Assembly (NCBI RefSeq): GCF_000308835.1
Contig: NZ_BAGN01000422.1
Coordinates: 1 to 64,000, forward strand
Reading direction: 5' to 3'
DNA length: 64,000 nucleotides
Source of the DNA: Nocardia vinacea NBRC 16497
Lineage (GTDB): Bacteria; Actinomycetota; Actinomycetes; Mycobacteriales; Mycobacteriaceae
Shown here: positions 51,349 through 60,727 of the stretch, piece by piece
Numbering within the stretch: position 1 is the stretch's first letter
Layout of the letters: the number at the start of each line of letters is the position of its first letter
Made by a program: the position numbers and the translations under genes
The notes under the pieces: generated by a model
The model's input: the letters and a program-made list of their open reading frames with translations, nothing else
Database searches by the model: none
What the model was told of the DNA's origin: nothing

Positions 51349-52176
51349 TCAGGTGGAAACTATGGCGGCATCGCCCGAGTAGCCCTCTCCACCAGTGCCA
51401 CCTGATCTTGGTCGGCGGTCGGGCGGTGCTGGGAGGAATGCCGCGATTCGGGCGAAGGTGGTTTCCGGTTGCTCCAGGTGGGGCAAATGGCCTGCTGCGG
51501 GGATGATTTCGAAGCGGGCATTGCCGAAGGCGGCGGCATAGGCGGCGCCGTAGGTCGGGGTGACGATGCGGTCGCTTTCGCCCCAGAGCAGCAGTGTCGG
51601 TGTGGTGATCGCGGCCAGTTGCGGCAGCAATTGCGGATTGTGCATGTACGGGTCGCCCGCGTAGTGCCGTAGTGCGACCATATTTGCCTGGCGCACGGCC
51701 GAATGCGCGGCAGGTAGATCGGCGGGGTCCTGGTAGAAGCGTGCCGGGTGGTGGTAGGAGTGCTCGGCCACTCCCCGGGCGTCGAGGGCGAAGAAGTCGG
51801 TGATCGGTTCGTCGTCGAGCCACACGCCGGTCGCGTCGATCAGCACCAGCCCGCCGATCCGGTGTTCGCGATCGCGGACGGCCATTTCGGCGGCGATCCA
51901 GCCGCCGATGGAGGAGCCGATGACAAAGACGTCACGCAGTTCGCGCTCGCGGAGCAGGTCCAGGTATGCGCTCGCGAGGTCACCGATGCTGTCGAAACGC
52001 AATGGTGTGCCGTTCCAACCCGAATGGGTCGGCATAAGAACATGAAATGTGCGCGACAGGTGCTCGGCGATACCAGCCACCGAGGCTGGTCCCGCGCCCC
52101 CGTGTAGGACGAGAATTGTCGGGCCGCTGCCTGATTCGGCGATCGTGAGCGGTTGTGGTCGGGTGTCTTCGGTCAT
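51349..52176 (-). CDS. Alpha/beta hydrolase
   Basis: A 275-residue alpha/beta hydrolase. ILVLHGGAGP (oxyanion HGG), nucleophile Ser in VIGSSIGGW, acidic residue in GESDRIVTP, and His in AAGHLPHLEQPE. No signal peptide. ATG 52176 is used, with GAGGAA upstream. It diverges from a MarR gene across a 64-bp region with a long palindrome, so it is almost certainly repressed by that MarR protein. Substrate unknown; likely a xenobiotic or small ester. Confidence 0.9.
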   Translation of the reverse strand: MTEDTRPQPLTIAESGSGPTILVLHGGAGPASVAGIAEHLSRTFHVLMPTHSGWNGTPLRFDSIGDLASAYLDLLRERELRDVFVIGSSIGGWIAAEMAVRDREHRIGGLVLIDATGVWLDDEPITDFFALDARGVAEHSYHHPARFYQDPADLPAAHSAVRQANMVALRHYAGDPYMHNPQLLPQLAAITTPTLLLWGESDRIVTPTYGAAYAAAFGNARFEIIPAAGHLPHLEQPETTFARIAAFLPAPPDRRPRSGGTGGEGYSGDAAIVST

Positions 52177-52197
52177 CGGGAAGTTCCTCGATCCATT

Positions 52198-52229
52198 GAC
52201 TAAACATGTTGATATAAACAAGCTTAGTC
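52198..52229. promoter_or_regulatory. MarR-type operator palindrome
   Basis: GACTAA....TTAGTC outer arms are perfect and the interior stays near-symmetric (ACATGTT against GCTTGTT); 11 of 14 arm positions match. It sits between the divergent hydrolase and MarR genes, the only regulatory space for both. Confidence 0.65.
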
Positions 52230-52240
52230 ATACTGCTAGC

Positions 52241-52663
52241 ATGATGTCCATGCCCGATGACCTGCAAGCCCTGGGACGTGCCGTGAAACAGGCGCAGTAC
52301 CGCCACCATCGCGCGCTGGACAGTCGACTCGCGGCCATCGGCAGCACCCTCGCGCAATGGGACGCTCTGCGCGCTATCGACCGCAATCCCGGTGCCACCG
52401 CACGCGCACTGGCCGAGGAGACATTCCAGAGCGAGCAGGCCTTCGGCACTCTGGCCAACCGGCTGGTCGTGCGCAATCTGATCGACCGCACGCCCGGCCG
52501 CGGCCGAGCCATCGAACACCGGCTGACCGCAGCCGGTGAGCAGGTACTGCGCGCCGGAAACCAGGTCGCGAACGAGGTGCTGGCCGACTCCTTCGCCGGA
52601 TTGTCGACCGGCGAACGTGCCACCCTGTTGAATCTGCTCCGGCGAATCGGTGCGCATCGATAA
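52241..52663 (+). CDS. MarR family transcriptional regulator
   Basis: A 140-residue winged-helix regulator. DNA-binding part about 35-95: AQWDALRAIDRNPGATARALAEETF, then SEQAFGTLANRLVVRNLIDR and the wing with TPGRGRAIEHRLT. The start could be ATG 52241, 52244 or 52250; the first is taken. It is divergent from an alpha/beta hydrolase gene with a shared palindrome, the usual autoregulated arrangement. Confidence 0.9.
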   Translation: MMSMPDDLQALGRAVKQAQYRHHRALDSRLAAIGSTLAQWDALRAIDRNPGATARALAEETFQSEQAFGTLANRLVVRNLIDRTPGRGRAIEHRLTAAGEQVLRAGNQVANEVLADSFAGLSTGERATLLNLLRRIGAHR

Positions 52664-52717
52664 TCGACGCGGTGATCGGCGTGGTCGGCGGCGCTCGGCG
52701 AGCCGGGCGGGAATGAT

Positions 52718-54430
52718 ATGGCCATGGTCAATGATCAGAACGGTCCCGATATCAAGCCACGTAGTCGCGATGTCACCGATGGTCTGGAGAAGACGGCCGC
52801 GCGTGGCATGCTGCGGGCGGTCGGTATGGACGACGGCGACTGGGGGAAGTCGCAGATCGGGGTGGCCTCCTCGTGGAACGAGATCACGCCGTGCAATCTG
52901 TCGTTGGACCGGCTTGCCAAGGCGTGCAAGGAGGGGGTGTTCGCGGGCGGTGGGTATCCGATGGAATTCGGGACCATTTCGGTCTCCGACGGCATCTCCA
53001 TGGGACATGAGGGCATGCATTTCTCCCTGGTATCGCGGGAGGTGATCGCAGACAGCGTGGAAACCGTGATGCAGGCCGAGCGGCTCGACGGTTCGGTGCT
53101 GCTGGCCGGATGCGATAAATCCTTGCCCGGCATGCTGATGGCGGCGGCGCGGCTGAACCTGGCGAGTGTGTTCCTGTACGCGGGCTCGATCCTGCCCGGT
53201 ATCGCGAAACTCAGCGATGGCAGTGAGCGCGAAGTGACGATCATCGACGCGTTCGAGGCGGTCGGCGCCTGCTCGCGCGGTTTGATGAGTCGTGCGGATG
53301 TGGACGCCATCGAACGAGCCATCTGTCCTGGTGAGGGCGCCTGCGGTGGCATGTACACGGCCAACACCATGGCGAGCGCGGCCGAGGCATTGGGTATGTC
53401 GCTGCCCGGCAGTGCGGCACCGCCCGCGACCGATCGGCGCCGCGACGGCTACGCGCGGCGCAGCGGTGAGGCGGTGGTGGAATTGCTGCGGCGGGGAATC
53501 ACGACGGCCGACATCCTCACCAAGGAGGCATTCGAGAACGCGATTGCGGTGGTGATGGCGTTCGGCGGCTCCACCAATGCCGTACTGCATCTGCTCGCGA
53601 TCGCTCACGACGCGAAAGTTGATCTGGCACTCGAGGATTTCGCGCGCATCGGCCGCCGGGTGCCGCACCTCGCCGATGTGAAGCCCTTCGGGCGGCATGT
53701 GATGACGGATGTCGACCGGATCGGCGGCGTGCCGGTGATGATGAAGGCACTGCTCGATGCCGGACTGCTACACGGCGACTGCCTGACCGTCACCGGTCGC
53801 ACGGTCGCGGAGAACCTCGCCACCATCGCCCCGCCGGATCCCGACGGAAAAGTGGTGCGGGCCATGACATCTCCGATCCACCCGACCGGTGGCATCACGA
53901 TCCTCGCCGGATCGCTCGCGCCCGGCGGCGCGGTGGTCAAGTCGGCAGGTTTCGATTCCGACGTATTCACCGGTACGGCACGGGTTTTCGACCGCGAGCG
54001 GTCGGCGATGGACGCGCTCGAGGACGGCACGATCACTGCGGGCGATGTGGTGGTCATCCGCTACGAGGGGCCCAAGGGCGGTCCCGGTATGCGCGAGATG
54101 CTCGCGATCACCGCGGCCATCAAGGGTGCGGGCCTCGGCAAGGACGTGCTGCTGCTCACCGACGGACGCTTCTCCGGCGGCACCACCGGTCTCTGCGTCG
54201 GCCATGTCGCTCCCGAGGCGGTCGACGCTGGGCCGATCGCCTTCGTCCACGACGGCGACCAGATCCGCCTCGACGTCGCCGCGGGCACCCTCGACCTTCT
54301 GGTCGCCCCCGAAGAACTCGACCGCCGCCGCGAAGGCTGGAAACCTTTGCCGCAGCGCTACACCCGTGGCGTGCTCGCCAAATATTCGAAACTGGTGGGC
54401 TCAGCGTCCTTCGGGGCTGTTTGCGACTGA
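52718..54430 (+). CDS. ilvD: Dihydroxy-acid dehydratase
   Basis: A 570-residue protein of the IlvD/Edd family. Fe-S ligand Cys59 (NEITPCN), Cys132 (GCDKSLPG) and Cys209 (GACGGMYTANTM) are all present, as in [2Fe-2S]-type DHADs. The C-terminus has GRFSGGTTGLCVGHVAPEA. It converts 2,3-dihydroxy-isovalerate and -methylvalerate to the 2-oxoacids in branched-chain amino acid synthesis. No other ilv gene is adjacent. ATG 52718 or 52724 are both possible. Confidence 0.94.
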   Translation: MAMVNDQNGPDIKPRSRDVTDGLEKTAARGMLRAVGMDDGDWGKSQIGVASSWNEITPCNLSLDRLAKACKEGVFAGGGYPMEFGTISVSDGISMGHEGMHFSLVSREVIADSVETVMQAERLDGSVLLAGCDKSLPGMLMAAARLNLASVFLYAGSILPGIAKLSDGSEREVTIIDAFEAVGACSRGLMSRADVDAIERAICPGEGACGGMYTANTMASAAEALGMSLPGSAAPPATDRRRDGYARRSGEAVVELLRRGITTADILTKEAFENAIAVVMAFGGSTNAVLHLLAIAHDAKVDLALEDFARIGRRVPHLADVKPFGRHVMTDVDRIGGVPVMMKALLDAGLLHGDCLTVTGRTVAENLATIAPPDPDGKVVRAMTSPIHPTGGITILAGSLAPGGAVVKSAGFDSDVFTGTARVFDRERSAMDALEDGTITAGDVVVIRYEGPKGGPGMREMLAITAAIKGAGLGKDVLLLTDGRFSGGTTGLCVGHVAPEAVDAGPIAFVHDGDQIRLDVAAGTLDLLVAPEELDRRREGWKPLPQRYTRGVLAKYSKLVGSASFGAVCD

Positions 54431-54596
54431 CGGGGGAGCCTTCGGCTGCCGATGCCTTCGGGCCACGATTGATGCCTGCACCGGAAGACGCGGTCGTCGG
54501 CGGATCACGTGGCCCGCTCGCACCGGCTCGCCGCGACCACCGCATGAACTGCCCAGGCGGAGTTATCTCATGCGTGGTGACCTGAATTCCTCTCGT

Positions 54597-55481
54597 TCAG
54601 GGAAATTCGGGGAGTACGGCCAGGTCGAGTTGCCGCAGGCGGGCCGGATCGGCGATCACCTCGTAGCCCGCGATTCGGTGGTCCGCGACGGTAACCGCAA
54701 GCGCGAGTAGCAGTTTGCCGCGCGGCGCGACAATGATGCCGACCGCGCCGTCGACCAGCGCGAGCGCAGCGACCCGGGAGCGGCGGCGCAGGATGACGGT
54801 CTCGCGGGCCACCGCCTGCGCACCCCGCGCGACCGGCGCCATACCCGAGGGCAGCGCGGCCGGATCGGCCGTACGCACCACATCGGGCGCGAGAACCGCG
54901 AGCAGTGCGTCGAGATCACCGCTGCGGGCGGCGGCGAGGAAGGCATCCACGACATGGCGCTGCTGCGCGAGTTCGGCGGTGGAAGCGGTCGCGTCGCCGT
55001 GCGCCCGCGCGCGGGCCCGGCTGGCGAGCTTCTTGGTGGCGGCGCTGGTGCGCCCGACGATCGGCGCGATCTGATCGAAGGGAATGGCGAACATATCGTG
55101 CAGCACGAACGCCACCCGCTCATCGGGACCGAGCGTATCCAGCACCACCAATAGCGCGCGCCCGACCGAATCGATCAGCACCGCTTCACTTTCCGGATCG
55201 CAGTCATCGGCGGCGTCGCCGAGTTCGGCGATCCGATCGATCGGATCCTCGCGCCGGGCGGTCCGCGAGCGCAGCATATCGAGACAGATCCGGGAGACCA
55301 CCGTGGTCAACCACCCCGCCAGATTCTCGACATCGCTCGTGTCGGCGCGGTCCAGCCGCAGCCAGGCCTCCTGCACGGCGTCATCGGCTTCAGTGGCCGA
55401 CCCGAGCATCCGGTAGGCGACCGCGTGCAGGTGATCGCGGTGCGTCTCGAATCGTCGCGCCAACAATTCCTGTGCGTGCAT
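54597..55481 (-). CDS. ECF sigma factor, ECF41/SigJ-like with SnoaL-type C-terminal domain
   Basis: A 294-residue sigma factor. Region 2 (about 8-75: AYRMLGSATEADDAVQEAWLRL), region 4 (about 115-165: LDTLGPDERVAFVLHDMFAIPFDQIAPIVGRT), then a SnoaL/NTF2-like domain (about 180-285) in place of an anti-sigma factor, typical of ECF41. In that group the fused domain regulates activity. AAAGGTGA precedes the ATG. The divergent DoxX gene is a common ECF41 partner and likely target. Confidence 0.92.
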   Translation of the reverse strand: MHAQELLARRFETHRDHLHAVAYRMLGSATEADDAVQEAWLRLDRADTSDVENLAGWLTTVVSRICLDMLRSRTARREDPIDRIAELGDAADDCDPESEAVLIDSVGRALLVVLDTLGPDERVAFVLHDMFAIPFDQIAPIVGRTSAATKKLASRARARAHGDATASTAELAQQRHVVDAFLAAARSGDLDALLAVLAPDVVRTADPAALPSGMAPVARGAQAVARETVILRRRSRVAALALVDGAVGIIVAPRGKLLLALAVTVADHRIAGYEVIADPARLRQLDLAVLPEFP

Positions 55482-55584
55482 CGGTCACCTTTCGCGGTCG
55501 GCATCCGTCACGTGAATAGGGCGATCGGGTGCCCCACCCACGATCGCAGACCCGCAGAACCCAGATACCCGGAGGGTAGTCCCT

Positions 55585-55932
55585 ATGTTTGTCGCATATG
55601 CCGTCGTCACCATCCTCGCCGCCGCAGCCACATTCGGCGCCACCGCCTTCGATATCGTCAAGGCGGGGCAGGTGCGCGAGACCATGCGCGGCTACGGCCT
55701 CCCACAATGGACCCTCAACCCACTGGCCGTCCTGAAAGCCCTCGGCGGCCTCGGCCTCTTGATCGGCCTGGCCATCCCGCCACTAGGCCGCACCGCCGCC
55801 CTCTGCCTGGTCCTGTACTTCCTCGGTGCAGAAATCACCATCATCCGAGCCAAGCGGTACACCGACATCGCGTACCCGCTGCCATACCTGATCCTGTCCG
55901 CAGCCTCCCTCGCCCTGTTCGCCTACGCCTGA
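55585..55932 (+). CDS. DoxX family membrane protein
   Basis: A 115-residue four-TM protein with segments near 3-20, 48-65, 70-88 and 95-113, and the family motif FDIVKAGQVRETMRGYGLP, then LKALGGLGLLIGL. Ribosome site GGAGGG precedes the ATG. It is divergent from the ECF41-like sigma gene, 103 bp apart; ECF41 sigma factors often control DoxX, epimerase or carboxymuconolactone decarboxylase genes. Confidence 0.88.
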   Translation: MFVAYAVVTILAAAATFGATAFDIVKAGQVRETMRGYGLPQWTLNPLAVLKALGGLGLLIGLAIPPLGRTAALCLVLYFLGAEITIIRAKRYTDIAYPLPYLILSAASLALFAYA

Positions 55933-56051
55933 CTCGGCAATGCGCCCTGTGCCTACGATCGAGCGTGTTGTTCCGCCAAGCGCGGTGCCTCGCAGGGCGC
56001 CGTCGCTTTGGACGGCGGCCGAGCCCTCCTCGACCCGGGCACACTCATCGG

Positions 56052-56077
56052 GTCACAAGTGCACACCCTCTTGTGAC
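56052..56077. repeat. Inverted repeat GTCACAAG / CTTGTGAC
   Basis: Perfect 8-bp arms with a 10-nt loop, 119 bp after the DoxX stop. Possible terminator or protein site. Confidence 0.5.
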
Positions 56078-56081
56078 GCCG

Positions 56082-56127
56082 GCACACCTGTTGTTTTGGC
56101 GGCGCACCCAGTGCACGCCAGGTGTGC
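56082..56127. repeat. Inverted repeat GCACACCTG / CAGGTGTGC
   Basis: Perfect 9-bp arms separated by 28 nt. Further GTGCACAC and CGTGTGCAAC copies lie at its flanks, giving four GCACAC-type motifs in about 100 bp. Confidence 0.5.
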
Positions 56128-56233
56128 AGGTGACACAACGTGTGCAACGGGCATCGGTGCGCGAGTCCGCCACGACGAGTCGACCAGGCCGACGCTGCGA
56201 CATCCGGTGCGGCACAGCACGTTATGCGCACAT

Positions 56234-56261
56234 GCATGCAATGCGATATTGCACTGCATGC
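56234..56261. repeat. 28-bp imperfect palindrome
   Basis: GCATGCA arms flank a centre with ATAT; 24 of 28 positions are symmetric. It lies 148 bp from the GMC stop codon, on the far side from any start codon. Confidence 0.45.
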
Positions 56262-56408
56262 CATTTCGAGCACGATTTTGCGGTACGGATCCCGGGGCCG
56301 CTGATTCCCTTGCCCGCCAGGCACATTCCGCGGCCGCGGAGTTCCTGCCGACCCGACCGGCAGCATGCCAGATCGCGGCCCAATCGAGCCTTCGCCTACC
56401 GCAGCACG

Positions 56409-58004
56409 CTAACCGCGGATGAACTGCGCCGCCTGCTCACCGATGAACACACTCGGCGCATGCGTATGCCCGCGAATCAGCAACGGCATCACCGACGCGT
56501 CCGCGACGCGGAGTCCTTGCACCCCGCGCACTTCCAGTCGCGGCGTCACCACACTGCCCGCATCGGTACCCATCCGGCAGGTGCCGACCGGGTGATACAG
56601 GGTGTGCGAGTAGCCGTTCAGTGTCAATTCCATCGCGGCTTCGAGCTCGGCCGGAGCCTGCGGCGGATAGATCAGCGGCCCGAGTACCGCCTTCAGGGCC
56701 GGAGCCGCGGCCAGTTCGGCGCACACACGCAAACCAGACATGATCGCGGCCCGGTCCGCGCCACCACTATCGGAGAGATAGCGCGGGTCGATGACCGGTT
56801 TGGCGGTGGGATCACCGGAACTCAGCGAGATCCGGCCGCGACTGTGCGGCCGCAACAGCACCGTCGCCAGCACGACCCCGTGCTCGGTCGGATCCACGAG
56901 ACCTTCGTAGAAGAACGGCGCTGGCGCGAAAATCAGCTCCAGATCGGGCAATTCGAGATCGGACCGGCTGCGGATGAACCCGTAGGCCTCACCGACATTG
57001 GAGGTGAGCATGCCGCGGTGCCGGATCAGATAATCGAGCAGCTGACGTGGCTTCTCCGCCGTGAACAAGGAATCGGATTCGACACCGTAGCCGAGCGCCG
57101 CAACCAGGTGGTCCTGCAGATTGGCGCCCACCTCGGGCGCATGGTGCACAAGCGGAATGTGATGGCGCGCTAGCTCGTCCTCATCGCCGATACCCGAGAG
57201 CATGAGCAGCTGCGGGCTATTGATCGCACCACCGCAGAGCACCACCTCGCGCCTGGCGGACACCGTCTGTGTGACGCCGTCCTTGCGGTACTCCACACCG
57301 GTCGCGCGCGGCCTTCCGGTCGGTGAGGTCTCGAAGATGATCCGCGTCGCGAGCGCCTCGGCATACACGGTGAGATTCGCACGGCGCATCGCAGGCTTCA
57401 GATACCCATCGGCGGTACTCCACCGCCTGCCGCCGCGCTGGGAGACCATGGTCTCGCTGAACCCCTCCGGCTGTGGCCGGTTCGGTGGCTCCACCGAGAA
57501 TCCGGATTCTTCGACCGCGGCCAAATACGCCGCGGTCAAAGTGCGCGGACTGCGCTGGCGCGAAATATGCAGCGGCCCGGTCGCGCCCTCATCCGGATAC
57601 TGGGCGTCCTCGACGGTCTCGATCTTGCGGAACTGCTCGACCGCCGCCGGGAATCCCCACTCGTCCCCGGCCAGCAATGCCCACTCGTCGTAGTCGGCAC
57701 GGAATCCGCGCACCCACATCATCGCGTTCATCGACGATGATCCGCCGAACATTTTGCCTCTCGGCCAGTAGATCTGCCGATTCTTCAGCTCGGGCTGCGG
57801 TTCGGTGAGGTAGTCCCAATCCACCTCGGAGCGGAACAGCTTCGCGAATGCCGCCGGAATATGGGCGAACTTGTTCTTGTCCGGCGGTCCGGCCTCGAGC
57901 ACCACCACCGACACATCCGGATTGTCGCTGAGCCGGTTGGCCAGGACCGCGCCGGCCGATCCGGAGCCGACGATCACATAATCCGCGGTAACCCCTGCTT
58001 GCAC
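56409..58004 (-). CDS. GMC family FAD-dependent oxidoreductase (choline dehydrogenase-like)
   Basis: A 531-residue flavoprotein. FAD loop VIVGSGSAGAVLANRL at the N-terminus, WPRGKMFGGSSSMNAMMWVRG (GMC signature 1), GGAINSPQLLMLSGIG (signature 2), and active-site His in YHPVGTCRMG with RGHTHAPSV at the end. It oxidises an alcohol; substrate unknown. I prefer GTG 58004 since GGAG lies 7 nt upstream; ATG 58040 is in frame but has no ribosome site. Confidence 0.9.
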   Translation of the reverse strand: MQAGVTADYVIVGSGSAGAVLANRLSDNPDVSVVVLEAGPPDKNKFAHIPAAFAKLFRSEVDWDYLTEPQPELKNRQIYWPRGKMFGGSSSMNAMMWVRGFRADYDEWALLAGDEWGFPAAVEQFRKIETVEDAQYPDEGATGPLHISRQRSPRTLTAAYLAAVEESGFSVEPPNRPQPEGFSETMVSQRGGRRWSTADGYLKPAMRRANLTVYAEALATRIIFETSPTGRPRATGVEYRKDGVTQTVSARREVVLCGGAINSPQLLMLSGIGDEDELARHHIPLVHHAPEVGANLQDHLVAALGYGVESDSLFTAEKPRQLLDYLIRHRGMLTSNVGEAYGFIRSRSDLELPDLELIFAPAPFFYEGLVDPTEHGVVLATVLLRPHSRGRISLSSGDPTAKPVIDPRYLSDSGGADRAAIMSGLRVCAELAAAPALKAVLGPLIYPPQAPAELEAAMELTLNGYSHTLYHPVGTCRMGTDAGSVVTPRLEVRGVQGLRVADASVMPLLIRGHTHAPSVFIGEQAAQFIRG

Positions 58005-58107
58005 TGTCCCACTCCGATCTGCACTGCGTATGGCAAACATACGAGTAAGACGCGGCCCCGGGTTCGGTTTCCTGACAAACCGGCCATGTTTCGCGGATCG
58101 GACCTGG

Positions 58108-59526
58108 TTATCTGCGTCGGGTCAGCGGCGGTCGCAGGCCGAGATGTTCGCGCAGGGTGTTGCCCGTGTACGCGGTGCGGTACGACCCGCGTTCCTGCAA
58201 TTCGGGAATCAGCCAGTCGACGATCTCGTCGAGTCCGGTCGGCACGAGATATGGCGAGATATTGAACCCGTGGGTCGCGCCGTGGCGGACCCAGCGGGTG
58301 AGCTCGTCGGCGACCTGGCTCGGTGTCCCGGCGAATCCGGACCGCTGCGACGTCTCGATGGCGACCTGGCGCAGCGACAGATTCTTGGCCTCGGCCAGCG
58401 CCCGCCACTGCCGAGCGATCGCCACCGGATCCTGACCGTCGCGCTGTGCGCCGCGCTCGCCCGAAATCACCCGGGGCTGTGGGTCGTCCGCGGGCAGCGG
58501 ACCGTCCGGATCGAGATCCGACAGATCACGACCCCACACCTGCCCGACCAGGGAAAGCGCGGTCTGTCCGGTGAATTGGCCCTCCAGCACCCAGCGCGCC
58601 TTCTCCTCGACCTCGGATTCCCGCTCCGCCAATACGATCTGGGTGCCGGGCAGGATCTTGATGTCATCGGCCGGTCGGCCCGCGCGTTCCAGGCGTGCCC
58701 GAATATCGTTCGCGAATGCGAGCGCGGCGTCGAAATGTGTTCCGTGCCTGGAGAAGATGACCTCGGTATGGGCCGCTGCGAAATCGCGGCCCGCCGGTGA
58801 ATCACCGGCCTGGAAGATCACCGGATGGCCCTGGGCGCTGCGCGGCAGGGTCGGCGTGATCGAGACTTGGAAGTGCTCGTTGTCGCGGGTCACCGTCCGT
58901 ACCGAATCCGATGCGGCCCAATCGGTATCGTCGCGCGAGGTCGCGATCGCATTGTCGGCCCAGGCATCCCAGATCTCGCGGGCCGTCCGGATGAATTCAC
59001 CCGCGCGCTCGTAGCGCTGCGCGTGGTCGAGGAAGCCACCGCGCCGGAAATTCGCGCCGGTCCAGGCATTGTCGGTGGTGACCGCGTTCCAGCCCGCTCG
59101 GCCGCCGGACAACAGATCCAGGCCCGCGAGTCGGCGGGCGAGATCGGCGGGTTCGTTGTAGGTGGTGTTCTGGGTGGCGACCAGACCGATCCGGCTGGTG
59201 ATCCCGGCCAGCGCCGCCAACTGGGCAATGGCGTCGGGACGCCCGGCGATATCGGTATCGAGAAGCTTGCCGTTCTGCTCGCGTAGGCGCAGGCCCTCAC
59301 CGAGGAAGAATGCGTCGAAGAGTCCGCGCTCGGCCGTGGAGACGATGTGCCGGAAGGTTTCGAAGTCGATCTGCGAGCCGCTGCTCGAATCCGACCAGAT
59401 GGTGCTGTGGTTGACGCCCTGGAAGAAAACGCCGAAATGGACCTGTGCGTCGGGAAACGGAACGTCTGGCCCACCCGTCGCCCGACCGCCACCCCTCACT
59501 GAATCGCTGCGCGATGCTGTACTCAT
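58108..59526 (-). CDS. NtaA/DmoA-family FMN-dependent monooxygenase
   Basis: A 472-residue luciferase-like monooxygenase of the NtaA/SnaA/DszA group: HFGVFFQGVNHSTIW, then FDAFFLGEGLRLRE, SRIGLVATQNTTYNEP, and GWNAVTTDNAWTGANF. These enzymes use reduced FMN from a partner reductase to oxidise xenobiotics (nitrilotriacetate, sulfones, dibenzothiophene). Its ATG overlaps the stop of the second monooxygenase gene (ATGA), so they form an operon together, probably with the exporter gene upstream. Confidence 0.9.
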   Translation of the reverse strand: MSTASRSDSVRGGGRATGGPDVPFPDAQVHFGVFFQGVNHSTIWSDSSSGSQIDFETFRHIVSTAERGLFDAFFLGEGLRLREQNGKLLDTDIAGRPDAIAQLAALAGITSRIGLVATQNTTYNEPADLARRLAGLDLLSGGRAGWNAVTTDNAWTGANFRRGGFLDHAQRYERAGEFIRTAREIWDAWADNAIATSRDDTDWAASDSVRTVTRDNEHFQVSITPTLPRSAQGHPVIFQAGDSPAGRDFAAAHTEVIFSRHGTHFDAALAFANDIRARLERAGRPADDIKILPGTQIVLAERESEVEEKARWVLEGQFTGQTALSLVGQVWGRDLSDLDPDGPLPADDPQPRVISGERGAQRDGQDPVAIARQWRALAEAKNLSLRQVAIETSQRSGFAGTPSQVADELTRWVRHGATHGFNISPYLVPTGLDEIVDWLIPELQERGSYRTAYTGNTLREHLGLRPPLTRRR

Positions 59527-60593
59527 TTGTGCTGATCCTTCGCGTAACGGTTGATCGGCCGCTCCAGGCCGAGATTGGCGCGCAGGGTCGAACCCGGCAC
59601 CGGACGGTGGGCGACACCGGCGCGGAAGAGGGCGGGCAGGACGTAGCGCGCCAGCGCCGGGAGGTCTTCGTCGATGACGGCCGGATGCAGGCGCACGCCG
59701 TCGACGTGGCGTACGAGTTCGGTGATGAGGCGGACGAGTTCGGCGGGGGAGCCCGCGAAGGCCAGGCGCTCGGTGCGATTCGCGGCCGTGTACTGGTCCA
59801 GGTCGGCAAGGCGTTCGGCGGCGGTCGCATCCGGAATATCCAGGGCGACATCGAGTTCCGCGAACACCAGTGCACCGGTGGCCCGCGCGTGGTCGGCCGC
59901 GGCGAGGGTCTGAGCGAGGTCGGGTCGGGTAACGAGGATGACGTCGGCATCACCGGGGTCATGTGCGAAGACGACCACCTGCCCCTGCGGCGGCCGAGGC
60001 ACGATCGCCGGCCCCTTCACCGAGAACGTTTCACCGCTGAAGTCGATGTAGTGCAGTTTGTCTCGATCCAGGAATCGGCTCGCCGCATAGTCGCGTACCA
60101 CGGCGTCGTCTTCCCACGAATCCCACAGCCGACGCGCGACCTCGATCGAATCCCGTTGTTCGCGTGCGAGTTCCGCTTCGGTAGTGCGCGGCGGTCGTCC
60201 CCAGGTGGTAGCGGCCGCGGGATCGGTCGTGGCGATCCACCCGCCGCGCCCACGCGAGGCGTAATCGAGCGTGGCCAGTTGTGACGACGTATGGAACGGC
60301 TCCGCGTAGGTGGTCGCGACCGTGGCCACCAGCCCGATGGTGCTGGTTGTCGCCGCGACGAACGAAGCCCGCGTCACCCCGTCGATCCGCCCCGCCGGAT
60401 GCCCGGTGGGCGGCAGGATCGAATCGTCGAAGGTAGCGAGGGTGAAACCGGCATTCTCGGCCGCGCTCACCCGTTTGCGCAGCGTATTGCCGGTGAGCAA
60501 CTGGTCGGGCGCATGTGCGGCCCGCCGCCACGCGGCCGGGTGATATCCCTCGCCATCCAATTCGATGCCCACCGCGAAGACATTTCCGCTCAT
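59523..60593 (-). CDS. LLM-class flavin-dependent oxidoreductase
   Basis: A 356-residue luciferase-like protein: ENAGFTLATFDDS, TIGLVATVATTYAEPFH, LDYASRGRGGW and FSVKGPAIVPRPPQGQ. It is distantly related to the NtaA-type partner that follows it with ATGA overlap. ATG 60593 opens the family N-terminus (FAVGIELDG). The two may act on the same xenobiotic or sulfur compound. Confidence 0.88.
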   Translation of the reverse strand: MSGNVFAVGIELDGEGYHPAAWRRAAHAPDQLLTGNTLRKRVSAAENAGFTLATFDDSILPPTGHPAGRIDGVTRASFVAATTSTIGLVATVATTYAEPFHTSSQLATLDYASRGRGGWIATTDPAAATTWGRPPRTTEAELAREQRDSIEVARRLWDSWEDDAVVRDYAASRFLDRDKLHYIDFSGETFSVKGPAIVPRPPQGQVVVFAHDPGDADVILVTRPDLAQTLAAADHARATGALVFAELDVALDIPDATAAERLADLDQYTAANRTERLAFAGSPAELVRLITELVRHVDGVRLHPAVIDEDLPALARYVLPALFRAGVAHRPVPGSTLRANLGLERPINRYAKDQHK

Positions 60594-60727
60594 TGGTATG
60601 ACGATCGTCAAACTTGACCGCCGCCGCCATGATTTGCGTCTCGATGATCCGAACCCACACCGCCGACGATCGCGAGATAGCGGTGATCCCCGGATTCGCC
60701 TCCGAGCGAATCCGGGATCGGTTGTCC

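Larger units (their letters stand above)
55933..56408. other. 476-bp gene-free convergent region rich in inverted repeats
   Basis: It lies between the convergent DoxX and GMC genes, so no promoter is required here. It holds GTCACAAG/CTTGTGAC (56052-56077), GCACACCTG/CAGGTGTGC (56082-56127) and a 28-bp imperfect palindrome centred on ATAT (56234-56261), plus repeated GCACAC/GTGTGC in both orientations. No ORF has coding-like composition. Part may be terminators; the rest is unexplained. Confidence 0.55.
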
